A DNA stretch of 44,138 nt from Clostridia bacterium. GTDB taxonomy: Bacteria > Bacillota > Clostridia > Oscillospirales > CAG-272. The notes under the pieces were generated by a model. The model was not told the origin of the DNA and did not search any database. It saw only the letters and a list, made by a program, of their open reading frames with translations. The stretch is from the NCBI GenBank assembly GCA_017462545.1, contig JAFTQX010000030.1, forward strand, positions 1 through 44,138, read 5' to 3'. This document shows positions 6,971-14,967 of this stretch, piece by piece. A program made the position numbers and the translations under genes. Positions within the stretch are counted from its first letter, which is position 1, and the number at the start of each line of letters is the position of its first letter.

Positions 6971-9142
6971 TCATTTCAAAATGTACTCATAATTCCCGGC
7001 AGACACGGTGTGCACCGTGTCACCAATGGTGATGTCTGCTGTGCTGCCGCTTGGGATGGTTACTGTAATGCGGTAGCCGTCCTTTTCCTTTTTCCAACCG
7101 CTTTTGATCGTTCCGTAGGCCGTCTCCAGCTCGGCCGCTGCCCATTCTAGTCGCGCATCGGGAATGGGCTTGATATGAACGTGTGCATACCCGGGCTGAT
7201 CCTCGTCCGGTCGGATGCCCGCTACCGTGCCATACAGCCAAGAGGCCACCGCGCCGTAGGCATAATGATTAAAGGAGTTCATGTCACTTGACCACATCGA
7301 GCCGTCCGGCTTCAGACCATCCCAATGCTCCCAAATGGTAGTAGCCCCCTTGCGCACCGAATAGAGCCAAGAGGGGAATTCCTTCTGCAGCAGCAGCGAA
7401 TAGGCCACGTCTGCATAGCCGTTGTCGCTCAGGGCATCCATGATATAGGCGGTGCCGATAAAGCCTGTCTTCAGTTTGTTGCCGTTTTCGCGTACCAGAT
7501 CGGCTAAATGCGAAGCGTAGGTCGCCTTGTCATCTACCATGTCAAATTGCAGGGCAATGACATAGGCCGTCTGCGTGTCACAGGTCAGCATGCCGTCTTC
7601 GTTGATAAACTCACGCGCAAAGGCATCCTTGACCTCTTGTTTGCGTGCCTCATATGATGCTACATCCTCACCCAGTACGCGCCCGGCCTTGATGACCAGG
7701 TCGCAGGAATAGGCAAGAAAGGCGGTACCAAGAAGCAGATCGTTTGTCGCACCACGGTAAGAGCCTTCCTCGGCATCTAAACCCAGCCAATCCCCGAATT
7801 GCTTTTCACCGCCCCAAGCGGCAGGGCCGTCACCCTTGTTATATACGTAATCGCACCACTTTTTCATAGAGTCAAATTGCTCGGCAAGAATGCGCCGATC
7901 CCCGTAGGCGCGGTACATTTCCCACGGGCAGACGGTGGCAGCATCTCCCCAGGCAAAGGCACCGGCGTTGCGGTCAAGGGAAGGAACGATCCAAGTCACC
8001 GCACCGTTTTCCAGCTGACCGCAGGCCAAATCATGCAGCCACTTGCGGAAGAAGTTGTCTACACGGTAGTTGTAGGCCGCCGTGCGGCAAAATACCTGCG
8101 CGTCTCCCGTCCAGCCCAGCCGCTCGTCGCGCTGCGGGCAGTCGGTGGGAACATCCAAAAAGTTGTCGCGCTGTCCCCAGATCACGTTCTGATACAGACG
8201 ATTGACCATCGGGTCAGAGCAGGCAAAATGTCCGGTTCTTTTCATGTCTGAATGCACAACAATGGCAGAGAAGTCACCAACGTACAACTCGTCTGTCGGG
8301 TATTCGGTCAGGCGCACATAACGAAAGCCTTGGAAGGAAAAGATAGGGTGATAAAAGCCGTCCTCGTTGCCGTTTGCAATATAGGTGACCTGCGATTTTG
8401 CCTTGCGATAGTTCTCATTGTAGAAATTGCCGTCCTTGTCCAGCACCTCGGCGTGGTCAAGCACGATGTGCTCGCCGCGTTTGCCTACCGTGGGGAAACA
8501 AACGTAGCCGGTCACCTCCTGGCCAAAGTCGATCACACGCTCGCCCTTGGGGGTGATAAAGATGTTGACAGCGGGAATGACCTCGGTCTGCTTGACAAGC
8601 TCGCCCTCCTGCGGGATCAGCAGCTCATGGCGTCCCTCGGTCACAACTGCGTTCTTCCATTCCTTTGGTTCTACCGTCGCATCAAAGATCTCGCCGTGGT
8701 AAATATCCGAATAGCGAATGCCGCTCTCGGCATAGCACCAGCTTTCATCGGTCACGGTTGTCTCGCGCGTACCATCCTCATAGGTCATGGTGAGGGCGGC
8801 AATGACCGAGCAAGGGCCGGCCTGCGGCTCATAAACCCCACGGGAGATGGAGCTTGCATACCATCCCTTGCCAAGAAAAATGCGAATCTCGTTTTCCGTT
8901 CCAAGCAGATCGGTCACATCATAGGTCTGCACCTGAATGCGGTGCTGATAGGCCGTCCAACCGGGGGTGAAGTAAGCGTCTCCTACGCGGTGGGCGTTGA
9001 TATAGGCCTCATAAAGGCCACAGGCCGTGATCTGCAGCGTGGCCTCTGATACAGCCTTCTTTGCCGATACTTGTTTTGAAAAAATGGGGCATACATCGTT
9101 TTTTGGTGCATGTGTCGTAATAAATTTTGCGTGCTCTAACAT
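6971..9142 (-). CDS. Alpha-L-rhamnosidase, GH78 family
   Basis: A 723-residue glycosidase releasing terminal L-rhamnose from glycans or plant glycosides. It has an N-terminal beta-sandwich region (GLYEAYINAHRVGDAYFTPG typical of Bac_rhamnosid_N), a middle domain with FQGFRYVRLTEYP, and the (alpha/alpha)6 catalytic barrel. Predicted catalytic residues by comparison with characterised GH78 enzymes are Glu340 in CPQRDERLGWTGD (acid) and Glu605 in TTIWEHWDG (base). No signal peptide is present, so it should act in the cytoplasm on imported substrates. The frame extends to 9226, but ATG 9142 has an ideal AGGGGG site and removes 28 atypical residues. It is 13 bases downstream of a MATE gene and co-transcribed with it. 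Somewhat shorter than many GH78 enzymes. Confidence 0.93.
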   Translation of the reverse strand: MLEHAKFITTHAPKNDVCPIFSKQVSAKKAVSEATLQITACGLYEAYINAHRVGDAYFTPGWTAYQHRIQVQTYDVTDLLGTENEIRIFLGKGWYASSISRGVYEPQAGPCSVIAALTMTYEDGTRETTVTDESWCYAESGIRYSDIYHGEIFDATVEPKEWKNAVVTEGRHELLIPQEGELVKQTEVIPAVNIFITPKGERVIDFGQEVTGYVCFPTVGKRGEHIVLDHAEVLDKDGNFYNENYRKAKSQVTYIANGNEDGFYHPIFSFQGFRYVRLTEYPTDELYVGDFSAIVVHSDMKRTGHFACSDPMVNRLYQNVIWGQRDNFLDVPTDCPQRDERLGWTGDAQVFCRTAAYNYRVDNFFRKWLHDLACGQLENGAVTWIVPSLDRNAGAFAWGDAATVCPWEMYRAYGDRRILAEQFDSMKKWCDYVYNKGDGPAAWGGEKQFGDWLGLDAEEGSYRGATNDLLLGTAFLAYSCDLVIKAGRVLGEDVASYEARKQEVKDAFAREFINEDGMLTCDTQTAYVIALQFDMVDDKATYASHLADLVRENGNKLKTGFIGTAYIMDALSDNGYADVAYSLLLQKEFPSWLYSVRKGATTIWEHWDGLKPDGSMWSSDMNSFNHYAYGAVASWLYGTVAGIRPDEDQPGYAHVHIKPIPDARLEWAAAELETAYGTIKSGWKKEKDGYRITVTIPSGSTADITIGDTVHTVSAGNYEYILK

Positions 9143-9155
9143 TGTAAAAGCCCCC

Positions 9156-10553
9156 TTATTTTGTGGCAGATTTAGAATGAAGTGGATTCCATGTGCCGCG
9201 TATGTGAAAAAATAAGTACATAACAAACAAAAACAGATTATGCAGGATCATGCATGCCCAAGCCGCGACCAGATCGCCTCGCCACAGCTGCGTGCAAAGA
9301 AAGGTGCCGAGAATGCGGATCGCCCACATGCCAATGATGTTGCAAACAAAGGGGGCTTTCGTTTTGCCCACGCCCTGCATCATGCCCTCCATCACGATCG
9401 AGAAACCGTAAAATGGCTCGGAGAGTGCCACCATTCGTAGAACTGTTCCGCCCAGTGCAATGACAGCGGCGCTTGTTGAGAAGATGCCCACCAGGTGCGG
9501 GGCAAGCATAAACAGCAGCCCCCCGGAAAGGATCATCAGCCCGATCTCAAGAGGGATCAGCAGGGCAGACAGCCGCTTCATGCGTGTGGCATCACGCGCG
9601 CCGTAGGCGTTGCCCGTGAGCGTTGCGGCCGCCGTTTGCATACCATAGCCCGGGATGTAAAAGGCGGATTCCACCGTGTTGGCAATGGTGTGCGCCGCCG
9701 TGGCGATCTCACCAAGAGAATTGATCATCGAGGCAAAAAACACATAGCCAAGCGAGGTGCCAAAGCGTTGGAGCATGTTTGGTAGCGATACCCGCAAGCA
9801 GGGGCGCAGAATCGATGTGTCCGGCAGGATAGAGTATCCCTTGGGGGAAATGCGTGGGTGCCACCACAACACGATCGTAATCGCGATGCCGCCAAGGGCA
9901 AAAGCAATGGCACTGGCTACCGCCGCGCCGATCACACCCATGCCCGCGCCGGGGATCAAGAGAGAATGTCCCAAAAAAGAAACCGTTCTGCTCTCGTAGA
10001 TCAGAAAAAAGTTCAATACGACATTGATCAGATTGACGCCAATGCCGATCCGCATCGGGCTTTTGGTATCTCCTGCCGCTCGCAGCACTGTGCCAAATAT
10101 CGTGCTGGCCGCACGCGGCAGCATGGGAAGATACAGTATAAAGAAATATTGCGCCGCCAAGGGTTGAATGGGCTCATCAACCTGCATCCAAATGGGGACA
10201 AAACGGCTAAGTGAGAGGGTCAGCGCCGTAAAGAAGATGCCGGCTGCGAGTGTTGCCAGCACGGCTTGCGCGGCGGCGCGCTTGGCTCGTTGCGCCTCGC
10301 CTGCGCCAAGTGCTTTGGCAATGTAGGCTAAAAAGCCGATCGAAAGTGCAGAGATCGTACTGCCAACCAGCCAGTTGACCGTGCCGGTAGCCCCCACCGC
10401 TGCAGTGGCTGCCGTTCCCAATGAGCCTACCATTGCCGTATCTATATATTGCACAGCGGTCTGCATCAGCTGCTCCAGCATGGTTGGCCAGGCAAGCCCC
10501 CAAATGATGAAAAGCAGGGATGTATGAGGCTTTGGGGAAGAGGTCTTATTCAT
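9156..10553 (-). CDS. MATE-family multidrug/metabolite exporter (upstream of rhamnosidase)
   Basis: A 465-residue polytopic protein with about 12 membrane segments and the two-fold MATE repeat; typical stretches are PTMLEQLMQTAVQYIDTAMVG at the first helix pair, and the matching NMLQRFGTSLGYVFFASMIN at the start of the second half. MATE proteins export drugs or metabolites using Na+ or H+ gradients. The start at 10553 has an AAGGA site upstream, and a TTGACT-N17-TAAAAT promoter lies just ahead. It is the first gene of a two-gene operon with a cytoplasmic rhamnosidase. That pairing suggests export of an aglycone or other product of rhamnoside cleavage, which is inference. Substrate unknown. 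Confidence 0.88.
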   Translation of the reverse strand: MNKTSSPKPHTSLLFIIWGLAWPTMLEQLMQTAVQYIDTAMVGSLGTAATAAVGATGTVNWLVGSTISALSIGFLAYIAKALGAGEAQRAKRAAAQAVLATLAAGIFFTALTLSLSRFVPIWMQVDEPIQPLAAQYFFILYLPMLPRAASTIFGTVLRAAGDTKSPMRIGIGVNLINVVLNFFLIYESRTVSFLGHSLLIPGAGMGVIGAAVASAIAFALGGIAITIVLWWHPRISPKGYSILPDTSILRPCLRVSLPNMLQRFGTSLGYVFFASMINSLGEIATAAHTIANTVESAFYIPGYGMQTAAATLTGNAYGARDATRMKRLSALLIPLEIGLMILSGGLLFMLAPHLVGIFSTSAAVIALGGTVLRMVALSEPFYGFSIVMEGMMQGVGKTKAPFVCNIIGMWAIRILGTFLCTQLWRGDLVAAWACMILHNLFLFVMYLFFHIRGTWNPLHSKSATK

Positions 10554-10591
10554 GAATAGATTCCTTGCTTTGGTGTGATGGTGTTTTTACT

Positions 10592-10620
10592 ATTTTACGT
10601 GAAAAACGTATGGAAGTCAA
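10592..10620 (-). promoter_or_regulatory. Promoter of the MATE-rhamnosidase operon
   Basis: On the minus strand TTGACT (10615-10620) and TAAAAT (10592-10597) are separated by exactly 17 bases. The spacer holds CGTTTTTCACG, half of a palindrome described separately, so a repressor bound there would block RNA polymerase. The MATE start codon lies about 40 bases downstream. Confidence 0.7.
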
Positions 10621-10657
10621 GCCTTTTTGGCGGCATTTTTATTCGTTTTTCACGAAT
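10596..10657. promoter_or_regulatory. Two operator-like palindromes in the MATE/nadA divergent region
   Basis: TACGT-GAAAA-ACGTA (10596-10610) and ATTCGT-TTTTC-ACGAAT (10641-10657) are each palindromic. Their cores, CGTGAAAAACG and CGTTTTTCACG, are exact reverse complements of one another, 35 bases apart. The first overlaps the spacer and -10 of the leftward promoter, the second lies upstream of the -35. The pattern fits a dimeric repressor, possibly with looping or co-operative binding. The regulator is not identified. Confidence 0.6.
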
Positions 10658-10670
10658 TTTCTTCAATCTT

Positions 10671-10709
10671 TACAGGTGTCTTGACAGGTGGAAAGACTTT
10701 TGCTATAAT
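10671..10709 (+). promoter_or_regulatory. nadA promoter with overlapping NiaR-like operator
   Basis: TTGACA (10681-10686) and TATAAT (10704-10709) are consensus hexamers with a 17-base spacer. The -35 is embedded in tacaggtgtcttgacaggtg (10671-10690), where ACAGGTG occurs twice. This resembles the operators of the niacin-responsive repressor NiaR/YrxA, and a niaR gene ends the NAD gene run downstream. Repression by occlusion of the -35 is the simplest reading. The promoter is near certain, the operator match is from memory of the family. Confidence 0.75.
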
Positions 10710-10733
10710 AATTACAGAGTTTGGAGGTAGATT

Positions 10734-11645
10734 ATGTATACGACAAAGGATCTGCAGGCTGAAATTCTTCGGCTGAAAAAGGAAAATGACGTTTGTATTT
10801 TGGCACATGCCTATCAGACGCAGGACATTTTGGAGATTGCTGATTTTGTAGGCGACTCCTTTGGCCTCAGCCAACAGGCTGCGGCTGCCCCGCAGAAAAC
10901 GATTTTGATGTGCGGTGTTCGCTTTATGGCAGAGACGGCAAAGATTCTCTCGCCCGATAAGCGTGTGCTGCTTTCTCATCCGCAGGCAGGCTGCCCGATG
11001 GCAGAGCAGCTGACGGCAGAGGAGCTGCGTGCCTTGAAGCAGCAATATCCGAATGCTGCCGTAGTTGCCTATATCAATACCACCGCTGCATTGAAGGCAG
11101 AATGTGATGTTTGTGTTACCTCGGCCTCCGCATTGGATATCGTTCGCCGCTTGCCGCAGGAGGAGATTTTGTTTATCCCCGATTGCAATCTCGGCGGCTG
11201 GATTCGGGAACAGGTTCCCGAAAAGACCTTTCACCTCATCAAGGGCGGTTGCCCGGTGCATATGCGCATTACCGAGGCTGATGTCCTGGCGGCGCGGGCA
11301 CAGTATCCGGGGGCAGAGCTGCTCATTCACCCCGAATGCCTCAGCGAGGTTACCCGCCATGCCGACTATGCCGGCAGTACAACGGGCATTCTTGCCTATA
11401 TCCAAAAAAGCAAGGCGCGGCGGTTTATTATCGGTACAGACAACAGCATTGTACAGCATCTGCAGTTTACCTATCCCGACCGTGAGTTTTATCCGCTTTC
11501 CTGCGCTTGTATCTGCCGCGATATGCGCCTGACAACGCTGGTAGACGTTTATCGTTGTGTGTGCGGCACGGGCGGCGAGGAGATTGTGCTGCCAGATGAA
11601 TTGCGTCTGGCCGCCAAAAAGAGCATCGATGCCATGCTTGCATGA
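10734..11645 (+). CDS. nadA: Quinolinate synthase
   Basis: A 303-residue enzyme condensing iminoaspartate with dihydroxyacetone phosphate to quinolinate, the second step of de novo NAD synthesis, with an oxygen-sensitive [4Fe-4S] cluster. Likely cluster ligands are Cys87 (AGCPMAEQ), Cys202 (HPECLSE) and Cys261 (CRDMRLTTL), matching the three conserved Cys positions of NadA. Other family marks are LAHAYQTQDILEIADFVGDS and YINTTAALKAECD. The length is that of the compact NadA type. A GGAGGT site at 10723-10728 fixes the start. It heads the run nadA-nadB-nadC-niaR and is likely repressed by NiaR when niacin is plentiful. Confidence 0.96.
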   Translation: MYTTKDLQAEILRLKKENDVCILAHAYQTQDILEIADFVGDSFGLSQQAAAAPQKTILMCGVRFMAETAKILSPDKRVLLSHPQAGCPMAEQLTAEELRALKQQYPNAAVVAYINTTAALKAECDVCVTSASALDIVRRLPQEEILFIPDCNLGGWIREQVPEKTFHLIKGGCPVHMRITEADVLAARAQYPGAELLIHPECLSEVTRHADYAGSTTGILAYIQKSKARRFIIGTDNSIVQHLQFTYPDREFYPLSCACICRDMRLTTLVDVYRCVCGTGGEEIVLPDELRLAAKKSIDAMLA

Positions 11646-11655
11646 GGTGCAAAGA

Positions 11656-12939
11656 ATGAAAACAGACATCTTAATTGTCGGCAGCGGCTGCGCAGGGCTA
11701 TACTGCGCGCTTTGCCTGCCGTCTGACAAAAGCATTACAATCATTACCAAGTCGGACCTTGAAAGCAGCGATTCCTTTCTTGCGCAGGGCGGCATTTGTG
11801 TGCTGCGGGATGAAGAGGATTACCAAAGCTTTTTTGAGGATACGCTTAAGGCCGGGCATTATGAAAACGATCGGCAGAGCGTGGAGATCATGATTCGCTC
11901 CTCGCGCAAGACGATTGATGACCTGATTGGCTATGGGGTGGAATTCGCCCGCTGCTCGGATGGCTCGCTTGACTATACGCGCGAAGGCGCACATGCCAAG
12001 CCGCGTATTCTTTACCACGCCGATATCACCGGGCGCGAGATCACAAGCAAGCTGCTTGCCCGCGTTAAGGAGTGCGATCATATTACGCTGCTCCCGCATA
12101 CCACCTGCTTGGATATCATCGAGGAGCAGGGGGAGTGCCGCGGTGCTGTGATCGCTCATGCGGACGGGAGCATAGAGACGGTTTCGTGTGCCTATACCGT
12201 GTTGGCAACCGGAGGGGTAGGCGGTCTTTATCGCCATTCAACCAATTTTCCGCATTTAACAGGCGATGCTCTCGCCATCGCGCTGCGCCACGGCGTTGCG
12301 CTGCAGGATGCGGATTATGTGCAGATTCACCCCACCACCTTCTATACAAAGGAGGCAGGGGAGCGTAGCTTCTTGATCTCCGAGTCGGTGCGTGGAGAGG
12401 GAGCCAAGCTTTACAACAAGCATATGGAAAGGTTTGTTGATGAGCTGCTTCCGCGTGATCGCTTGACAGAGGCCATCCACCGCCAGATGGAAAAGGACGG
12501 AAGTGATTTTGTGTGGGAGGATCTGCGTCCTATCCCGCAAGAGGAGCTGGAGACGCATTTTCCAAACATCGTTGCCTACTGCCGAGAGCATGGGTATGAT
12601 GTCACGCGGGAATGTATCCCCGTTGTGCCGGCGCAGCACTATTTTATGGGCGGTGTCAAGGTTGACCACGAAAGCAGAACGGATATGCCGCGCCTCTTTG
12701 CCATTGGCGAGACGGCCTGCAATGGCGTACACGGCAAAAATCGCCTGGCAAGCAATTCGCTGCTGGAAAGCTTGGTGTTTGCCGCACGCGCTGCAAACGC
12801 GATAAAGGAAGAAAATGGTAGTATTGGCGCGCTGCCCGAGGTAGACCTTTCTGTCTACCGGGATCGGGAGGCGTTGGCTGCTGCCTATCGTGATCTTGTA
12901 TGGAATGAAATACAAAGGAGAAGAATAGAACATGTTTGA
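11656..12939 (+). CDS. nadB: L-aspartate oxidase (short form)
   Basis: A 427-residue FAD enzyme oxidising L-aspartate to iminoaspartate for NadA; in anaerobes fumarate is the likely electron acceptor. It begins with the dinucleotide-binding motif ILIVGSGCAGLYCAL, contains SFLAQGGICV and the family signature HGKNRLASNSLLESLVF. Characterised NadB from E. coli is about 540 residues; this one ends inside the C-terminal helical domain. The next gene starts within its last codons, so the short form looks genuine rather than frameshifted. An in-frame ATG at 11557 would lie within nadA; ATG 11656 with GAGGTG six bases ahead is preferred. It starts 10 bases after nadA. Confidence 0.94.
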   Translation: MKTDILIVGSGCAGLYCALCLPSDKSITIITKSDLESSDSFLAQGGICVLRDEEDYQSFFEDTLKAGHYENDRQSVEIMIRSSRKTIDDLIGYGVEFARCSDGSLDYTREGAHAKPRILYHADITGREITSKLLARVKECDHITLLPHTTCLDIIEEQGECRGAVIAHADGSIETVSCAYTVLATGGVGGLYRHSTNFPHLTGDALAIALRHGVALQDADYVQIHPTTFYTKEAGERSFLISESVRGEGAKLYNKHMERFVDELLPRDRLTEAIHRQMEKDGSDFVWEDLRPIPQEELETHFPNIVAYCREHGYDVTRECIPVVPAQHYFMGGVKVDHESRTDMPRLFAIGETACNGVHGKNRLASNSLLESLVFAARAANAIKEENGSIGALPEVDLSVYRDREALAAAYRDLVWNEIQRRRIEHV

Positions 12940-13786
12940 TAGGGCAACGATGAAATTAAAGGTGGAGCCGCTGATTCTCGGCGCGCTTGAGGAGGATATT
13001 ACCAGCGAGGATGTCAGCACGGGCAGCGTGATGCCCGAGGCTGTTCTCGGTGAGGTGGAGCTGATCTGTAAGGAGGATGGTATTCTCTGCGGCATGCAGG
13101 TCTTTTCTCGCGTATTTACCTTGCTGGATGAGAAGACCGAGATCATGGCACTTGCCAAGGACGGCGAGGAAATCAAGAAGGGACAGCTGATCGCCCGCCT
13201 GCGCGGGGATATTCGTGTTCTGTTGTCCGGTGAGCGTACAGCGCTGAATTACCTGCAGCGGATGAGCGGCGTGGCCACCTATACCAAGCGCGTGGCGGAT
13301 TTGCTTACAGGGACCGGCATCAAGCTACTGGATACCCGTAAAACAACCCCCAATAACCGTATTTTTGAAAAGTATGCCGTTCGCGTTGGTGGTGGCAATA
13401 ACCACCGCTATAACCTCTCGGATGGTGTACTGCTGAAGGATAATCACATCGGTGCTGCCGGCGGTGTTCGCCAAGCGGTTGCTATGGCTAAGGCATATGC
13501 CCCCTTTGTTCGCCGTATTGAGGTGGAGGTGGAGAACATGGCCATGGTCAAGGAGGCAGTAGAGGCCGGTGCGGATATTATCATGCTGGATAATATGACG
13601 CACGAGCAGCTGAAGGAGGCCATCGACTACATTGCCGGACGTGCGGAGATTGAGGTTTCGGGCAATGTTACGAAAGAGAATATTGCGCGCCTTGCCGATC
13701 TCGGCGTAGACTACATTTCCAGCGGCGCCCTGACGCATTCTTCTCCCATTCTCGATCTGTCGCTGAAAAATCTCCATGCCGTGTAA
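12932..13786 (+). CDS. nadC: Nicotinate-nucleotide pyrophosphorylase (carboxylating)
   Basis: A 284-residue quinolinate phosphoribosyltransferase converting quinolinate and PRPP to nicotinate mononucleotide and CO2. Diagnostic segments are EEDITSEDVST at the N-terminus, SGERTALNYLQRMSGVAT, the active-site LLDTRKTTPNNR and VGGGNNHRYNLSDGVLLKDNH, and the phosphate-binding IEVSGNVTKENI and DYISSGALTHS. Full family length. It overlaps the end of nadB by 8 bases and has an AAGGAG site within nadB. Together with nadA and nadB it completes the route from aspartate to NaMN. Confidence 0.96.
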   Translation: MFDRATMKLKVEPLILGALEEDITSEDVSTGSVMPEAVLGEVELICKEDGILCGMQVFSRVFTLLDEKTEIMALAKDGEEIKKGQLIARLRGDIRVLLSGERTALNYLQRMSGVATYTKRVADLLTGTGIKLLDTRKTTPNNRIFEKYAVRVGGGNNHRYNLSDGVLLKDNHIGAAGGVRQAVAMAKAYAPFVRRIEVEVENMAMVKEAVEAGADIIMLDNMTHEQLKEAIDYIAGRAEIEVSGNVTKENIARLADLGVDYISSGALTHSSPILDLSLKNLHAV

Positions 13787-13807
13787 TCGTGCAAGAAAGG
13801 GAAAAGA

Positions 13808-14359
13808 ATGATGAACGGAGATGCCAGAAGAACGCACATCCTTGCTCGTCTTGAAAAGGCGACGGCGCCCGTTTCTGCTTCTGCCTTGGCCGAGGCATGT
13901 GGTGTCAGCCGTCAGGTGATCGTGCAGGATATCGCGCTGCTGCGGGCGCAGGGAATGGAGATCTCCTCCCATGCGCGCGGCTATGTTCTTGTAAAAAGCC
14001 GGGCGGTTTCCCGCGTTTTTAAGGTTCTTCATACAGATGAGGATGTTGAGCGTGAGCTGAATTTGATTGTGGATCTTGGCGGCACGGTAGAGGATGTGTT
14101 TGTCTATCATAAGGTGTATGGTGAGGTGCACGCACCCATGGGCATTCACACACGTCTTCAGGTGCGTCGTTTTCTCAAGGATATTGCAGAGGGCAAGTCC
14201 AGCTTGCTGAAAAATGTTACAGCCGGCTATCATTATCACACCATTGTCGCAGACAGCAAGGAAACGCTTGCGCTGATTGAGCAGGCGTTGCGAGAGGGGG
14301 GCTTTTTGGCACCGTTGCAGGCATATGAGCCAACGCAGCTCTCCGGTGGTGTCATGTGA
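13808..14359 (+). CDS. niaR: Niacin-responsive transcriptional repressor NiaR (YrxA type)
   Basis: A 183-residue regulator with an N-terminal HTH_11 winged helix (about 5-60, SASALAEACGVSRQVIVQDI) and a C-terminal 3H domain (about 75-175). Three conserved His regions are visible: VYHKVYGEVHAPMGIH and AGYHYHTIV. NiaR family members bind nicotinic acid and repress NAD synthesis and niacin transport genes. The gene lies 21 bases after nadC, as in other Bacillota, and the nadA promoter holds a matching operator. Two successive ATG codons compete; 13808 is given, 13811 is equally possible. Confidence 0.92.
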   Translation: MMNGDARRTHILARLEKATAPVSASALAEACGVSRQVIVQDIALLRAQGMEISSHARGYVLVKSRAVSRVFKVLHTDEDVERELNLIVDLGGTVEDVFVYHKVYGEVHAPMGIHTRLQVRRFLKDIAEGKSSLLKNVTAGYHYHTIVADSKETLALIEQALREGGFLAPLQAYEPTQLSGGVM

Positions 14360-14370
14360 AAGGAGCGCAT

Positions 14371-14577
14371 ATGAAACCGAAGGTCAGATTGAATGAGGAT
14401 CAAGAATTGGTGGCAAAAATAAAAGAGGGGCTTGCCGCACGCGATGGCTACTGCCCATGCCGTTTGCCCAAAACAGAGGAGTATAAGTGCATTTGCAAGG
14501 AGTTTCGCGAGCAGATTGCCGATCCCGATTTTGAGGGCTATTGCCACTGTATGCTCTATTACAAATCTAAAAACTAA
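14371..14577 (+). CDS. Ferredoxin:thioredoxin reductase catalytic (beta) chain-like protein
   Basis: A 68-residue protein with three Cys-x-Cys motifs: Cys28-Pro-Cys30, Cys40-Ile-Cys42 and Cys58-His-Cys60. FTR catalytic chains use such motifs to bind a [4Fe-4S] cluster next to a redox disulphide that reduces thioredoxin from ferredoxin. The distance between first and last motif (30 residues) equals the plant pattern, but the middle motif sits 12 rather than 19 residues after the first. No variable (alpha) chain is nearby. A longer start at 14356 overlaps niaR; the AAAGGAG at 14360-14366 supports 14371. The next gene encodes thioredoxin, which supports the assignment. Confidence 0.85.
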   Translation: MKPKVRLNEDQELVAKIKEGLAARDGYCPCRLPKTEEYKCICKEFREQIADPDFEGYCHCMLYYKSKN

Positions 14578-14597
14578 AAAGGAAAGGACAGCTTCCT

Positions 14598-14909
14598 ATG
14601 GCCGTTCAAAAAATTACAAAGGATAATTTTGAAACACTCGTGAAAAGCAGCGAAAAGACCGTTCTTCTCGATTTTTATGCTGATTGGTGCGGCCCTTGCC
14701 GCATGGTTTCCCCCGTGGTGGATGATATTGCCGAAGAGCGCGGCGACATTCTCGTTGGAAAGATCAATGTAGATGATGATCCGTCTCTTGCCATGGAATT
14801 TGGCGTTGTCAGCATTCCTACGCTGGTCGTGATGAAAGAGGGAAAAGCGGTTGCGCAGGCCGTTGGGGTGCGCCCCAAGGATGCGATCCTTGCTATGCTT
14901 GATGCGTAA
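14598..14909 (+). CDS. trxA: Thioredoxin
   Basis: A 103-residue thioredoxin with the canonical active site Trp30-Cys31-Gly-Pro-Cys34, the DFYADWCGPCR context and the cis-Pro region VVSIPTLVVMKEG. It is a cytoplasmic disulphide reductant. It starts 20 bases after the FTR-like gene with an AAGGAAAGG site, so ferredoxin-derived electrons could pass from the FTR-like protein to this thioredoxin. There is no NADPH-type thioredoxin reductase beside it. Placement behind the NAD genes may be incidental, although NadA carries an Fe-S cluster. Confidence 0.95.
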   Translation: MAVQKITKDNFETLVKSSEKTVLLDFYADWCGPCRMVSPVVDDIAEERGDILVGKINVDDDPSLAMEFGVVSIPTLVVMKEGKAVAQAVGVRPKDAILAMLDA

Positions 14910-14967
14910 ATGAAAAAAGCCGAAAACCGGAAAGCGTGATGTTCTTATCGGAGAAATTGTATAACGC

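Noticed and set aside
8252-9049. Plus-strand ORF of 265 codons across the rhamnosidase
   Set aside because: Overlaps conserved GH78 domains on the other strand and lacks a ribosome site.
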